Assembly: GCA_025642065.1 (NCBI GenBank)
Contig: JAODUP010000150.1
Coordinates: forward strand, 630,001 to 694,000
Length of the DNA: 64,000 bases
Direction of reading: 5' to 3'
Origin: Paralvinella palmiformis
Lineage: Eukaryota; Annelida; Polychaeta; Terebellida; Alvinellidae
Each line of letters starts with the position of its first letter. Within the stretch, counting starts at the first letter, position 1. The notes below the pieces were generated by a model. The model was not told the origin of the DNA, did no database searches, and saw nothing but the letters and a program-made list of their open reading frames with translations. Positions 40,659-51,550 of the stretch are shown piece after piece. The translations under genes and the position numbers were made by a program.

Positions 40659-42092
40659 GTAAACGACCTGCTGCAAGATAGTTTTCTGTCAATAAATATT
40701 AGTATTATTATTTATAGTTATATTTCCTTGATGTCCAAATTCGGTATAAAACTCGGTATACGTAGACCTCGAAATAAGTGTCTGTTTAAGATAGATTTAT
40801 AAATTCATCGAAAAATGTGTAACTTCTGGCATGGTTAGTAATCTTTAGGCGGTTAAGTAAACAGACGAATATTAAGGATGAAAATTTGCATAAATTTAAA
40901 AAATAATATTATTAAAAGCATTATAATAATGTAATGTTGACTATGACCATACATCATACACACGCGCGCGCGCACGCACGCACGCACACAGACGCACCCA
41001 GATGCATGCATCACACAAATATGCTTAATTTGAGATTTACACCACACAGGCGGTTACTTTTTAATAATACAATACAACAGTACACAAGCACACAAAAGCT
41101 GTTGTAAACTCATCTATCCCCTCCACTAATACTGGTCCCAGTGCAAGGAAATCTTCCGTTGTAAATTTTGGAACGTTGAAGATTGGTAATGATGAGACGA
41201 CGTGGACCTGGATTGGAACGAATGACGCTTCATCGTGTAGCAAGGTCATCATCATGTAGAGTGGTATTAGCGCAGATCCACGAGAGTTCAGCCATCCACT
41301 GCACGTGTCATAACACAGATTGAGCCTCTTGGCGTGGACGACCTTCTCTATAACAGATAACACAAGGACACAGAGCTCTCTAGGCCACGATTAGCAGTGT
41401 ATGGCGTTATCAAGTGCAGAGAGAAGTCTATCAATAGCTTATCTTGTTGAGATTTGGGGTAGAGACCCCTGGGCACAGCCATTATTGATAGCTACTTGGC
41501 TACAACCTTTTATACAGAATTTGAAGAACAATTCTCAGTTTTTGTCTTTATTGTATCTATTTGCTTTGCGGTGATATGAAGCCATTAAAAGAAAATTTGG
41601 TCTACAATGTACTTAATTATAAAATCTGCTTCATTTGGATTATTTTGAAACAACTCTGAAGTAAATCCATTGATGCCTTTAAATTGAAACATTTAATATT
41701 GATTGATGTTAAAAGAATGATTAATTACCTGTTCAAAGAATGACAAATACATGTATTTGTTTCGACTAAAACTGTCAATTTTCTTTGGTGTAATTACTTA
41801 TGGCGACGAAACGACCTGGGCCGAGGTCTCTATGGACCGTTCGAGACCTTCGACGCCGATTTGTAACTCAACTAAGAGAAGATCCCTATAATTTATTAAA
41901 TATGTTTTAGGGACCAGTAGGAAGACAGCGTATATAAGCTTGGTCCCTCAATTTCCTGATAAATTACCCTTAAAAAATTATATTGTTTAAGAACAAAATA
42001 AATATATTTGTAAATGGAAATTGTGAATATATTATCTGTTGATTTCTTTCGTTTCTTGATCTATTATCTATATATCTATCTATCTATAGTAA

Positions 42093-42096
<4 letters not shown>
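40659..42096. other. intergenic upstream of OSTM1
   Basis: A 100-codon minus frame (41061-41363; LNSRGSALIPLYMMMTLLHD) matches no family I know. 41820-41850 contains a perfect 7-bp inverted repeat AGGTCTC/GAGACCT with a 12-base loop. An (AC)n/(CG)n patch lies at 40960-40990. Confidence 0.35.

Positions 42097-42132
<36 letters not shown>
42097..42132. repeat. (AT)n near the OSTM1 start
   Basis: 17 AT units about 120 bp upstream of the OSTM1 ATG. Confidence 0.97.
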
Positions 42133-42135
<3 letters not shown>

Positions 42136-42174
42136 AAATGCAATTATATGTTACATTTTCTGCGCAAATCATAA

Positions 42175-42182
42175 CCGGAAGT
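42175..42182 (+). promoter_or_regulatory. ETS-type motif CCGGAAGT upstream of OSTM1
   Basis: A perfect CCGGAAGT lies 72 bp before the OSTM1 start codon, just downstream of an (AT)n tract. ETS/GABP cores at this distance are common in TATA-less housekeeping promoters. Assignment as the OSTM1 promoter is inference. Confidence 0.4.
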
Positions 42183-42253
42183 TTATCTTTTTCCGTTGCA
42201 TCGGGTGCGTTTCGGGCAAAGACATTTTGGAAGTGTGAGAAGTTGACATAAAG

Positions 42254-45200
42254 ATGATTTTCACGCTTGTCATTGTCTTCTCGGTATTGTTTGCTTTAGA
42301 AATGCAAACAACAGCTGATAGCCATGATCGTCTGCCATCCGAATTGAAAATTAATCTAACGACAAAATCATTTGAAACAGAATTGATTCCCGATGGCGAT
42401 GGTCACGGTGTAGATCTAGTTAGTCACATGACTGAGAAGCCGCGTCTACCTGTCTCAGTATTTACTGTTACTTCAACTGGTGAAGGTATCAACAGTGAAG
42501 TAGAAACACATACTGAGTCTCCAGTGCCATTAGTATCAAGTTGTACCGCCTTCGTTATGGATTTCAGTGAAGGCGCCGCAGCTTTTACACGCTGTTCCAT
42601 TTTGTATGCTCGGCCTTTTCGACTGTGTGAGAATTGTGTCGCTGAGTACTTAAAGGTCGTTAACAGTTATCATGAAATTATGAAGGTAATGGCAGGTGAT
42701 ATCATTAATATATGATAATTAATTATACACGAATTAAATTATTTTCATATGAAATGTTGTCATCCGCAACAGACTGAAAACATTAAAATTAAGTTGGTAA
42801 TGTGAGCAGTAAATCTACAAGATACTGTAGGCCTACTGTTTTCAGGGTTGGCATGCCCCCTGGTTTAATCCGGGTTCGACTAAACCCCAATTTTGGGCTA
42901 TACTGGGTTGTGTCCTTGTTAAACTAATTTTCATGCATAATTCACCATTAATTGATTCAATAAATCAGACACGAATGTGACATAAACATTTATTATCTAC
43001 ATAAAGCACACAAAGACCTGTATACACACCACATATGTCAATAGTTGTCCATAAAACAAAAGCATTCAAATGTTCACCAGTCTAATTTGGCACCACCACA
43101 AAGTTCTCGATGGCAAGAGACAAGCTTAGCTGCTTTCTCTAGACCTAACCTGTTAATGTTATTTACTTTGGTCTGGATGGCACCGAATGTAGAGAACCTC
43201 ATCTCAATTGAGGTTGAACTGGACATAAGATGGAGCAACATAATGGCTAATTTATTACAATGAACAGTGCCCATTTTCACAGCCTTATGGTTTAATAGAT
43301 AGATTTGTGTTATTATATTATTAATATATCAATAACATCTTACAAATTCATACCATCCTAACAACTACTTTTCACCTGTATCCAAATTAAATATGTATAC
43401 ATTTTTGGGTTAAGCTCCAACCCTGACTGCGTTAACAGCAGTACAAAATGTATGGAAGTAAAATTAGACCGGATCCAATAGTTATTCACTTATTGTGACT
43501 ACATATTCTATGTATAAGATACAGGTAGATCTGTTTTAATTTTGATAGTTATTCATCTAGTGATTAATAACACTGTACTGGCTACAATCAGTTTAGGAAT
43601 ACATTAACTACATCTAGCCGGGCCAGTGGCTTTTACTGATTTTAACCGGCTTTTACTGGCTGATTGATTGATGATATTTTTTGACCGGATTGTTGAGCCA
43701 CAGATATATACTTATGGTATATATCTGTGGCTGACCATTTACATGCAGTGACAATGGCTTTGCTTAATCCTCCATCTCTAGGTGTTTTTGGTGTTTCTAA
43801 TTGCATTGTAGCAATATATCTGCTAATCTCTTGCATGAAATTATGGATACACATGGGTGGCTTCAATACAGCCTAAAGGGATATAAGGTGGGAGAAAAGA
43901 GAACCTGAATCATAAAATGTAATACATTCTAAAACTAGTTATAAAGTGCCATATTTGACTGCAACATTTGGGAACCAAAAGATGCCATATGGAATGTTTA
44001 TGATGTTGGTGATGACAAGACTACTGCTAAATACAAGGAGTGTCAAAGTGATATTAGTAACAGAGTTCTACGAATGGAATGTCACAGAAAGAAATGTCCA
44101 GTCCTACGCAATATTCTAAAGAAGAGAACATTTGATTGTACTGAGAATGATGAAACCAGTCATGATTTGAATGAGTCCACACCAAAACTTCAGCAACCTA
44201 GTGTGATGAAATATGGCATGTCAGCTGATTCCAAGATGACAGCTCAGCTAGATGAACAAATTGCACGTGCATTCTAATATTTCTATGCCTGCAATATTCC
44301 ATTCAATATTTTCAAGGATATTATGTTTTCAATGTAATTATTAATAAATATATGTAAAAGTGTTCTCTTTTTGCTATCCAAAACATTGTGACCAATCAAT
44401 CAAATTTTCAATCGGCCAGTATCAGCCACTTGGATAGTAAAAGCTAGGCCGGCTAAAACTGCCGTTTTTAACTGGGGATGGTTGAAAGTGACCAACCCTG
44501 GTCTGTTAACCATAAAGAAATGTATTTATGTGGATTAAAATGGTTTTCAGCATAAACTGAGCTGAAGATAAGAAAATACGAGTCAGTAAAAATTAACTCT
44601 AATTAAAATGTAGGATTACATAAATATGAGATTCAATTGTGAATTGGTCATTGTTAAAATGTTACTCATACTAAATTGTATTTAGTAAATAATATATTAT
44701 TTAATACACGAACAGCATGATGCAGAAAACCATTTATTGTCATGTTTGTTAAAACTGTTTTGTGCATTAAAGAATTATTCAATTTAGAAATGGAAGAGAT
44801 TTGGATAATTTAATTTTTTTCCAGGGAACTTTCCATGACAAGTCTGGATTATTGTGTAGTGATATGATCTTAAAGTCAGATAGGATACAGATTGTAGTAC
44901 AGACGTTCAAGTTTGTGCAGCATTTATGGAATGATTGCCACTGTGATTGTATGTATTTAGTTTTATGATTACAACCTTTTTGTTAGAAAAGAATAATTAA
45001 AATAGTTTGAAATATCCAATATTGTCTTCTGTATATATTTTGTTGTTCATTAAAATATGACTAAACGTTTTTAATATTAGTTTATTGAGCGATATTAATA
45101 TTTTGTTTAATATACTATTTTCATCAAGACGTATATGTAGTATGTACTGAAGATAAAGTTATTGTTTCATTTGCACATCTGATATAAAGTTAGTTTATAT

Positions 45201-48200
45201 TTCTTACTATACCAGATTTTCTCTTTATTTTCAGCTTGTTTTCATCACGAGTCTGAGATGACAGATTATGAGATCAGTAATGATACGCTAAAATTTTTAG
45301 AACTTTCCAACAAAACCCAGAGTTGTTTTGATAATTTTACTCATGTGAGTATATGGTAGTTAGTTTATAGGTTTATTATAAATGAAAGGGTCATATAGAT
45401 AATTCTTTATCAGTGTATTTTCATTGAACAATAATAATTATCCTAATATACTAGAATATAAAACGTGACATTTTTTATATATTAATCTTCGAACAAATTT
45501 GAGCCTGCTACTAAATGTAAAAGTTAGACTATATTTCTCATTTACAGGGAGCTGATGTGATACCATTCACCAATATTACTGTTGATCCAGCCATTTGTAA
45601 TTCATGTAGAGAGGATTACAGGCAGCTAAATGTTTTCTATGAACAATTACTTATCCTCTATCCTGACAATGTGTGTATGGATATTGTAGACATGGTGAGT
45701 TATGTCGGTGTTAGCTGGCTTGTCTTAATACAACATTTCTGTATGATGTCTAACGTTAATTAAATGTGTTTATAATTTTTTGTTGATTATTGATGTTATC
45801 TTTATGATCATCCTGCTTATATTGTGCTGTATAGTAATAACATATTCAGCCTTTTTGATAGCAGCTGATGCCATACATTGTCTATTTTATGGCCAGAAAA
45901 TTGGTTGGCTAGGTCTACTTTGGTTTTTGGCGAAAAAGTTGCCTATAATGCACCAATTTTTCAGGGGAGAGCCCCACACTCCTCTTTCCAATGGAGAAGG
46001 GCCACAACTGTGTTAGTGTTACTACCACTACCCCACAGCCTGCCCTTCACTACACCCCCTTCCCCGCATCCCTCCCTTCCTCCAGCAATGCTGCAGCAAT
46101 GAGCTGCTGTCTACTTTTTCAATCCAGTTGCCCCCGGGCAAGTAGATTGGAAATGCACTTGCCCAACAAATTTTCACTTATTTTTAATCTGTTATATTTC
46201 ACCTGCCTACATGTAAACATGTATTTGCAATAAAAATCGATTGTTTGATAAGAAATGTTTATACAGTGTAGCCCTTTGCTGAGTTGCCCGTAGCCATTTT
46301 CACTCTCACTATTTAAATAAAAATTCAAATTACCAAGAATGCTTAGCCAGTAAACTGCAATGAATACAGCTTTTAATTGGCAACACCATTTAAATAGATG
46401 GTGTGTTTTCTTAAGCCGAGATTCCATATACACGGTAGAGTCTATGCGTTATGCGAATCTGACAAAAATGGAAAACATGTAAACGTACGAGTGTGATTCC
46501 ATATGTGCGACTTCGTATGTGATTTCCGACTGCGATAAAACAGACTGCTTCGTGTAGTGATTGGTGCGAATCGGACGGTTGAATCTACATTTTTACAACC
46601 TGGGTTGTAACATTCTGGATTCAACTGTCCGATTTGTGTCCAGGCAGGCTTTCCCAAGAAAAATAGGTCATGAAGTGAGAAGGGTGTCCGAAACAAATGG
46701 ATACTGCAATGTCACATACGCTACCGCAATGTCACATACCACACCACATATGTGGAATCTTGGTTTTAAGCTGAGATTCCATACAGCAATATGCGAATCC
46801 CACAAAAATGGAAAACATGTAAATGTACGAACGTGATTTTATAGATCTATGTGTGACTGTATATGCGACAAAACAGATGATTGAATCCAGAACATTACGA
46901 TCCGATTGTATTCAACCGTCAGAATCGAGTCTCTTGGCTTTAGGCGTAGCTAGCACTCACAGTCAGTCAGCTTTGCATCGCGGATTATAAATATTAGAAA
47001 GCAGCAGGAAAACCCCATTATTTTAATTGGTCTGCTCATCCGTCATGCACATACACATATTTGGCAAATTTTCTTCTCAAAAGGGCACCAGCCCGAACTG
47101 GCGAGTGATCGGTGATCAGCACTAGCCCGGCATGAAAATATGCTTGTCCCTGGCATCCGGGCAACCGATTTTTCTGGCCCTGATCCAGATGGGGTTTGTG
47201 TCCTATGTGTCATAATAGAAGAAAACATTAATTTTATATAATGTTGCCATTGTTTACATGTTGAGAGAATCATTACTGTCTATTGATTTATGGTTCAAGA
47301 GAAATGTGTTGTTATTGTGGTTATTGATTTGTATCAAACCTTCTCTGTACTCATTTCTATTGTGAAGGAACCTGTAAACAGATCATGATTGATAGTGGAG
47401 ATGAATATTAATGACAATTAGGATAGGTTTAATTCATAGTGTCTTTGCTCAAGTGGTTTTGCTTTATATTTAATCCATTTGTTTAAATACTGCTAATATC
47501 CCCTGCTACATTTCATGGATGCCAACATTAGTATGAGAAGATACCATAGCAATCTGTGTATATAATTTTTGTGCACAAGGTAGGCTAAAGGTAACGAGAG
47601 GAAATGAAAAAAAATGAAACATCCTTCAGACATGCCTATGTTGATGATTGATGGTTGAGATCTGTGGCCAACCTCACAACGGAGGCACCCATAATATGGG
47701 AATAGATTTCTGACTAAAGGTTACTCACTTTTTGGTTCTATCCCAAATCTCGGGCGTTAACAGGTGACAGTTGTGTGTGTGTGGGATGTTGCTGTATATA
47801 CTCGTGTATAAGTCGCACTCACATATAAGACACACATGTTTCTAGGACCAGTAAGGCCACCTGGAGTGAAACCCGTATATAAGACGCACTAAAATCAGCA
47901 ATATTGTTTCAAAACCCCCAAACATCATCATCATTCTCTTCATTGAACGTCTTCATCATACATGTTGTTGTCATCTTTGTCGGTGTCAGTGTCACATTTG
48001 TCATACTGTTCATCCCACAATACCCCATCTTCTGTGCCATCTAAATCATTGCTAATGTAGCACTTTTTGGATGATTTGGTTGTGATGGCAGGGTTGATTT
48101 AATACCAGACTGTTTTCACCCATCGTGTGACGATAGGTAACGACGGTCATTTCAAGTTGTCTGCTGCTGTGCGTTCATTTCTGCTGTAATGGTGTTTGAA

Positions 48201-50221
48201 GTAGTTTATTAGTTCCCATGTGTCAACTTTGGAAGTAATTAACACATTGTTTACGGTAATTGTTTTCCTTTGATGTGGCTTCTATGGTCATTCTTTGCGT
48301 GGCCTCACTTACTGTTCTGTTCAATTACACACACTCACATATGTCTTTGTGATCACGTCACTAATTAGAATATCTGATTAAATAATCATGGCTGTTATCA
48401 CAATGAAGTTTGGCTTTGAAAGACAACAGAGAAAACACGCCTAATAAATTAGTTTGTTGTTCATATATTCATTATTAATGTTGAAAAACAATATTTTTGT
48501 ATTTCCCCATAAATTATGCCAAATATTACCATCCCTTTTAGTCTGACCCATGTATAAGACGCACTTGATTTTGGCATCGATTTAAGAGTATAAAAGGGCG
48601 CCTCTGTGGTCTAGCAGTAGCATGCTGGACCACAGATCACTACCACCTGTGTTTGAATCCCGGCGTGGACATACCTGAAGGTTGTTTCGTCTTTCACTTC
48701 GTCTCATTACCTTTGGAGGTCGCTCGGCCCATTTAGCCTACCTTGTGCACAAAAGTGGCCGTAAAACATCAATCATCATCTTCAGAGTATAAAAAGTGGG
48801 ACTTATATGCGACTATATATAGTAGTTTGTTTTCTTATCATATATTGTATGGATGAAGCAAAGATATATAGTACCATAACATCTCCATAAATTGATCCAT
48901 CAACTAATCTGAGTGTTTAATTAGATGACCCAACATTTTCTTCTTTGAAAGCCTTTTTGAAATATTCAGTAATTCAATGACCTCAGTTATGTTAAATGAC
49001 CAAAATTAACAAAAAACCTTTTCGTGATTGTTTTCACAGTTTTTTCTCATTATACCTTCTCAGATCTGTAATCATCGGTCAAATACTTTATCACATTTAC
49101 CAGGTAGAGACATTAGTAGATAATTGTGATATATTTCTCACTTCAGATGAACTCAACACGTTTATGTTGGAGTAAAGAGTTCCATTGTAGTCTACATGAT
49201 GTTGATATTGTCCCAGTTGTCTTGTTGTCTATATTCTTCTCTTCACTTCCAATCATCTTCTATGTCTCGAACAAAATACACGGCACAAAAACAGAGAAAA
49301 AACTACTAAAACGTAAGCTGTTATAGTTGTTTAGTTAGAAAGATAATTGTTGTTGTTTTGTTGGTAGATGTGTGTTTGCGATAAATGTTTGTTGTTGTCA
49401 TGGTGACATATGTGTGTCTGTGATAAATGTTTGTTGTTGTCATGGTGACAGATGTGTGTCTGTGATAAATGTTTGTTGTTGTCATGGTGACAGATGTGTG
49501 TCTGTGATAAATGTTTGTTGTTGTCATGGTGAGAGATGTGTGTCTGTGATAAATGTTTGTTGTTGTCATGGTGACAGATGTGTGTCTGTGATAAATGTTT
49601 GTTGTTGTCATGGTGAGAGATGTGTGTCTGTGATAAATGTTTGTTGTTGTCATGGTGACAGATGTGTGTCTGTGATAAATGTTTGTTGTTGTCATGGTGA
49701 CAGATGTGTGTCTGTGATAAATGTTTGTTGTTGTCATGGTGACAGATGTGTGTCTGTGATAAATGTTTGTTCTTGTCATGGTGACATATGTGTGTCTGTG
49801 ATAAAAGGTTGTTGTTGTCATGGTGACATATGTGTGTCTGTGATAAAAGGTTGTTGTTGTCATGCTGACAGGTGTGTTTGTGATAAATGTTTGTTGTTAT
49901 TGCATTGATATATGTGTGTCTGTGATAAACGTTTATTGTTTTGTTGACAGATGTGTTTGTGATATTTTTAGCAAATATGTGCCACATCTGGTGATTGATT
50001 ACCTTAAATCTATACTCATGTTATAGAAACATACCCGGAATGTGTGTTTAGAAATTAAGTGATGACTGACACTGTTATAATTTGCAAGTGAACCGTTCTA
50101 TGCTGTACAAATAATCTATAAAGTTGTATGTGTAAGTGATGTAATTTCTGTTGATTTTTCAGAGAAACGAATGAGAGAATCCCAGATCAACAACTGTGTA
50201 GAAGAAGATGTCATGTCATAA
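42254..50221 (+). CDS. OSTM1: OSTM1, osteopetrosis-associated transmembrane protein 1 (6 exons, 345 aa)
   Basis: Exons: 42254-42685, 44825-44948, 45235-45344, 45548-45694, 49147-49312 and 50163-50221. All junctions are GT-AG and the sum is 1038 nt (345 codons plus TAA). The ATG opens a signal peptide (MIFTLVIVFSVLFALEMQTT). The luminal domain shows the family pattern of paired cysteines: CTAFVMDFSEGAAAFTRCSI, then LCENCVAEY, WNDCHCD, ICNSCREDYRQLN and CMDIVDMMNSTR. Six N-glycosylation sequons occur (NLT, NDT, NKT, NFT, NIT, NST). A single transmembrane segment lies at about residues 292-312 and is followed by a basic cytosolic tail (KTEKKLLK...KRMRESQ). Known role of the family: obligatory beta-subunit of the lysosomal ClC-7 exchanger, stabilising it in lysosomes; loss causes osteopetrosis in mammals. 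Length matches the family (vertebrate about 334-338 aa). The first exon boundary and last-exon acceptor have close alternatives, but only these keep phase with a sensible tail. Confidence 0.93.
42843..43425 (-). mobile_element. hAT-like non-autonomous element in OSTM1 intron 1
   Basis: Ends CAGGGTTGG (42843) and CCAACCCTG (43417-43425) are inverted repeats. The flanking octamers ACTGTTTT and ACTGCGTT match at 6 of 8, as expected for an aged hAT 8-bp duplication. The minus strand (43280-43074) encodes RFSTFGAIQTKVNNINRLGL and EKAAKLV, resembling the C-terminal dimerisation end of hAT/ZBED transposases. Only this fragment of the transposase remains. Confidence 0.7.
43620..44500 (+). pseudogene. 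hAT-like transposase N-terminal remnant in OSTM1 intron 1
   Basis: Plus strand about 43960-44330 reads like a BED zinc finger region (IWNVYDVGDDKTTAKYKECQ ... RMECHRKKCP). It is followed by KMTAQLDEQIARAF, a stop or shift, then YACNIPFNIFKDIMF, the block after the BED finger in hAT transposases. The right end is CCAACCCTG at 44492-44500, the same terminus as the neighbouring element. The left end is unclear; subterminal GGCTTTTACTG repeats lie at 43628-43665. Confidence 0.65.
45695..46409. other. left part of OSTM1 intron 4
   Basis: Holds a hydrophobic 78-codon frame (45780-46016) and a CT-rich stretch (46020-46085). Neither has splice logic with OSTM1 nor a known family. TTGCCCCCGGGCAAG at 46130 is a near-perfect palindrome. 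Confidence 0.4.
46410..46930. repeat. pair of direct repeats with a nested palindrome
   Basis: Two copies of about 170-220 bp (46412-46634 and 46765-46925) share GAGATTCCATA, GCGAATC, AAAAATGGAAAACATGTAAA and GTACGA blocks. Copy 1 contains inverted arms at 46569-46585 and 46618-46634 (16 of 17 paired) with an inner palindrome ACAACCTGGGTTGT at 46595. Probably a MITE-type element. Confidence 0.7.
47567..47690 (-). mobile_element. truncated tRNA-SINE
   Basis: Shares TTTTGTGCACAAGGTAGGCT and the GGAGGCACCC head (reversed) with the SINE family at 10106, but with an internal deletion and a decayed promoter. Confidence 0.75.
47793..48830 (-). mobile_element. pogo-like (Tc1/mariner group) DNA transposon, copy 1
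   Basis: Left terminus TATATACTCGTGTATAAGTC. Right terminus (reverse complement) has TATAAGTCCCACT with an AT-rich tip. The minus strand at 48070-47985 encodes KKCYISNDLDGTEDGVLWDE, the conserved C-terminal signature of pogo/Tigger transposases. The rest of the transposase is absent, so the copy is non-autonomous. A SINE (48596-48783) interrupts it. Internal sequence matches copy 2 at 59888 over several hundred bases. Lies antisense in OSTM1 intron 4. Confidence 0.8.
48596..48783 (+). mobile_element. tRNA-derived SINE nested in the pogo-like element
   Basis: Begins GGGCGCCTCTGTGGTCTAGC, B box GTTTGAATCCC, ends CAATCATCATC. Perfect 11-bp target duplication AGAGTATAAAA at 48585-48595 and 48784-48794, lying inside transposon sequence. 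Confidence 0.96.
49345..49965 (+). repeat. 42-bp minisatellite in OSTM1 intron 5
   Basis: About 14 units of 42 bp (TGTGATAAATGTTTGTTGTT + GTCATGGTGACAGATGTGTG + TC). Variants CAG/GAG/CAT distinguish units, and terminal units are degenerate. Because 42 is a multiple of three and no frame holds a stop, long repetitive frames appear on both strands (14-residue periods); these are not genes. Each unit contains the hairpin TGTCATGGTGACA. Confidence 0.97.
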
Positions 50222-51256
50222 TATAAATCTTAGTCGCGTTTCCAAGACACAGCAAGACAAATTGCTGCTTCTGTTTATTGTTATAAGCTGAAGAATGGGA
50301 CGTTTAGGTGGTAAAGGAGAGGAAACAAACTGCTTTATCAGTTGATGATGTATTAACATAACAACAAAGTAGCACCAGCGACAATAGTTAAAATGATTAG
50401 ATGGAAAGAGATTTATCTCAGTTTAATTACACGTTGAATTTCTAATTGAGGTGTACATATCAAATGATGTCGGTTTCTGTTATCGTTGAATTAGAATGAA
50501 TGTATTCAGTAGGCTGGAGATTATTTATGGACATTATTCAGTGTATAGCTAATGATGTGCAATATTGATCTAATTACTGTATAAAGTCTGTGCGTAACTT
50601 AAATGTTTGTTAGACTGTGATAATGATATGTTTGTGGCATGTTCTTATCTGTTCTGATGTCAATCATTGTTATGTATTTGTGTTTTAACAAAGTTTGAAC
50701 CTATTTTTATTATTTCAATGAATACTAGTGATGTCTTTTTATCTCGTCGTATGTCACTCAACGTCTCTTAACTAGACATTTTAGTTGTTAGCTTTAATAT
50801 ACATTTCTGATGTTTGAGAAAACATTAATACATGTGTTTGCGTGTTGTTTGAATGCATGTGTTTGAATGTATTTGTGTGTGTTGTTCGAATGTGTTTTAT
50901 TTTAATGCATTTGTGTGTACAAGATTTTATATGGATCAATTTAGTTATAAGTGATTGATTTATCAAAAGAACATGCTTATTATATAAATACAATCCTGAT
51001 GTTAAAAATATAAAGTGATTTGTCAAAAGAACATGCTCATTATATATGTCAGAATGTTTATTTATAAAGTTTATTTATTTTGTCGATATCTAGATGTCCA
51101 ACTGCTTCATTATATAAAATGTTACAGATGACTATTTGATATAAAACATAAAATTATAACTTGTAATCATTGATTCTGACAAAAATTCATTGCCATTATT
51201 ATCTTGTATTTATTTATAATCCTTTAAGATATGATCTTTTTTATGTCAGTGTGTCA
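50222..51256 (+). other. OSTM1 3' UTR or flank
   Basis: AT-rich, no coding signal; an 81-codon minus frame (50781-51026) is low-complexity. How much belongs to the OSTM1 transcript is unknown. Confidence 0.4.
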
Positions 51257-51260
51257 TTAA

Positions 51261-51546
51261 AGCGACAGTCCACCCTCAGATAATATTTTTAAAAAAAATA
51301 TGTAATGCTTAGAACTAACCAAAAATTCCACAATAATAATCATGAAATATACCTGATATTATAGATATAGGGAAATAATCCAAATTACTGGAGGGCCGCC
51401 CATAGGCCATTAAAAGTCGATTAATCAGCACTTTGAACTGGATTATTTAATATGTGGGTGATTGTTTACACATTTTGACATTATTTATGATATTTGAGTA
51501 TAGCTGTATTAGATCTCAAAATTTTAAATGAAGGTGGACTGTCCCT
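51261..51546. mobile_element. MITE with TTAA target duplication
   Basis: Terminal inverted repeats AGCGACAGTCCACC and (reverse complement of the right end) AGGGACAGTCCACC are flanked on both sides by TTAA (51257-51260 and 51547-51550). 286 bp, non-coding. TTAA preference with AGGGACAGTCC termini points to Kolobok or piggyBac-type transposases; Kolobok is my preferred reading. Lies 1 kb past the OSTM1 stop. Confidence 0.88.
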
Positions 51547-51550
51547 TTAA

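Noticed and set aside
41061..41363. 100-codon minus-strand protein
   Set aside because: Looks moderately protein-like but has no recognised motif, no partner exons and no splice-flanked boundaries that I could defend.
45780..46016. Hydrophobic 78-codon frame as an alternative OSTM1 membrane exon
   Set aside because: It lies in intron 4; OSTM1 already has its single transmembrane segment in exon 5, and no acceptor in phase precedes the frame.
49345..49965. CRISPR-like array
   Set aside because: Contiguous 42-bp tandem units without unique spacers, in a eukaryotic intron. The 49-bp array at 61654 is rejected for the same reason.
49321..49987. Open frames of 178-218 codons on both strands
   Set aside because: They are the 42-bp minisatellite read in frames without stops; the peptide is a strict 14-residue repeat and the region lies inside an OSTM1 intron.
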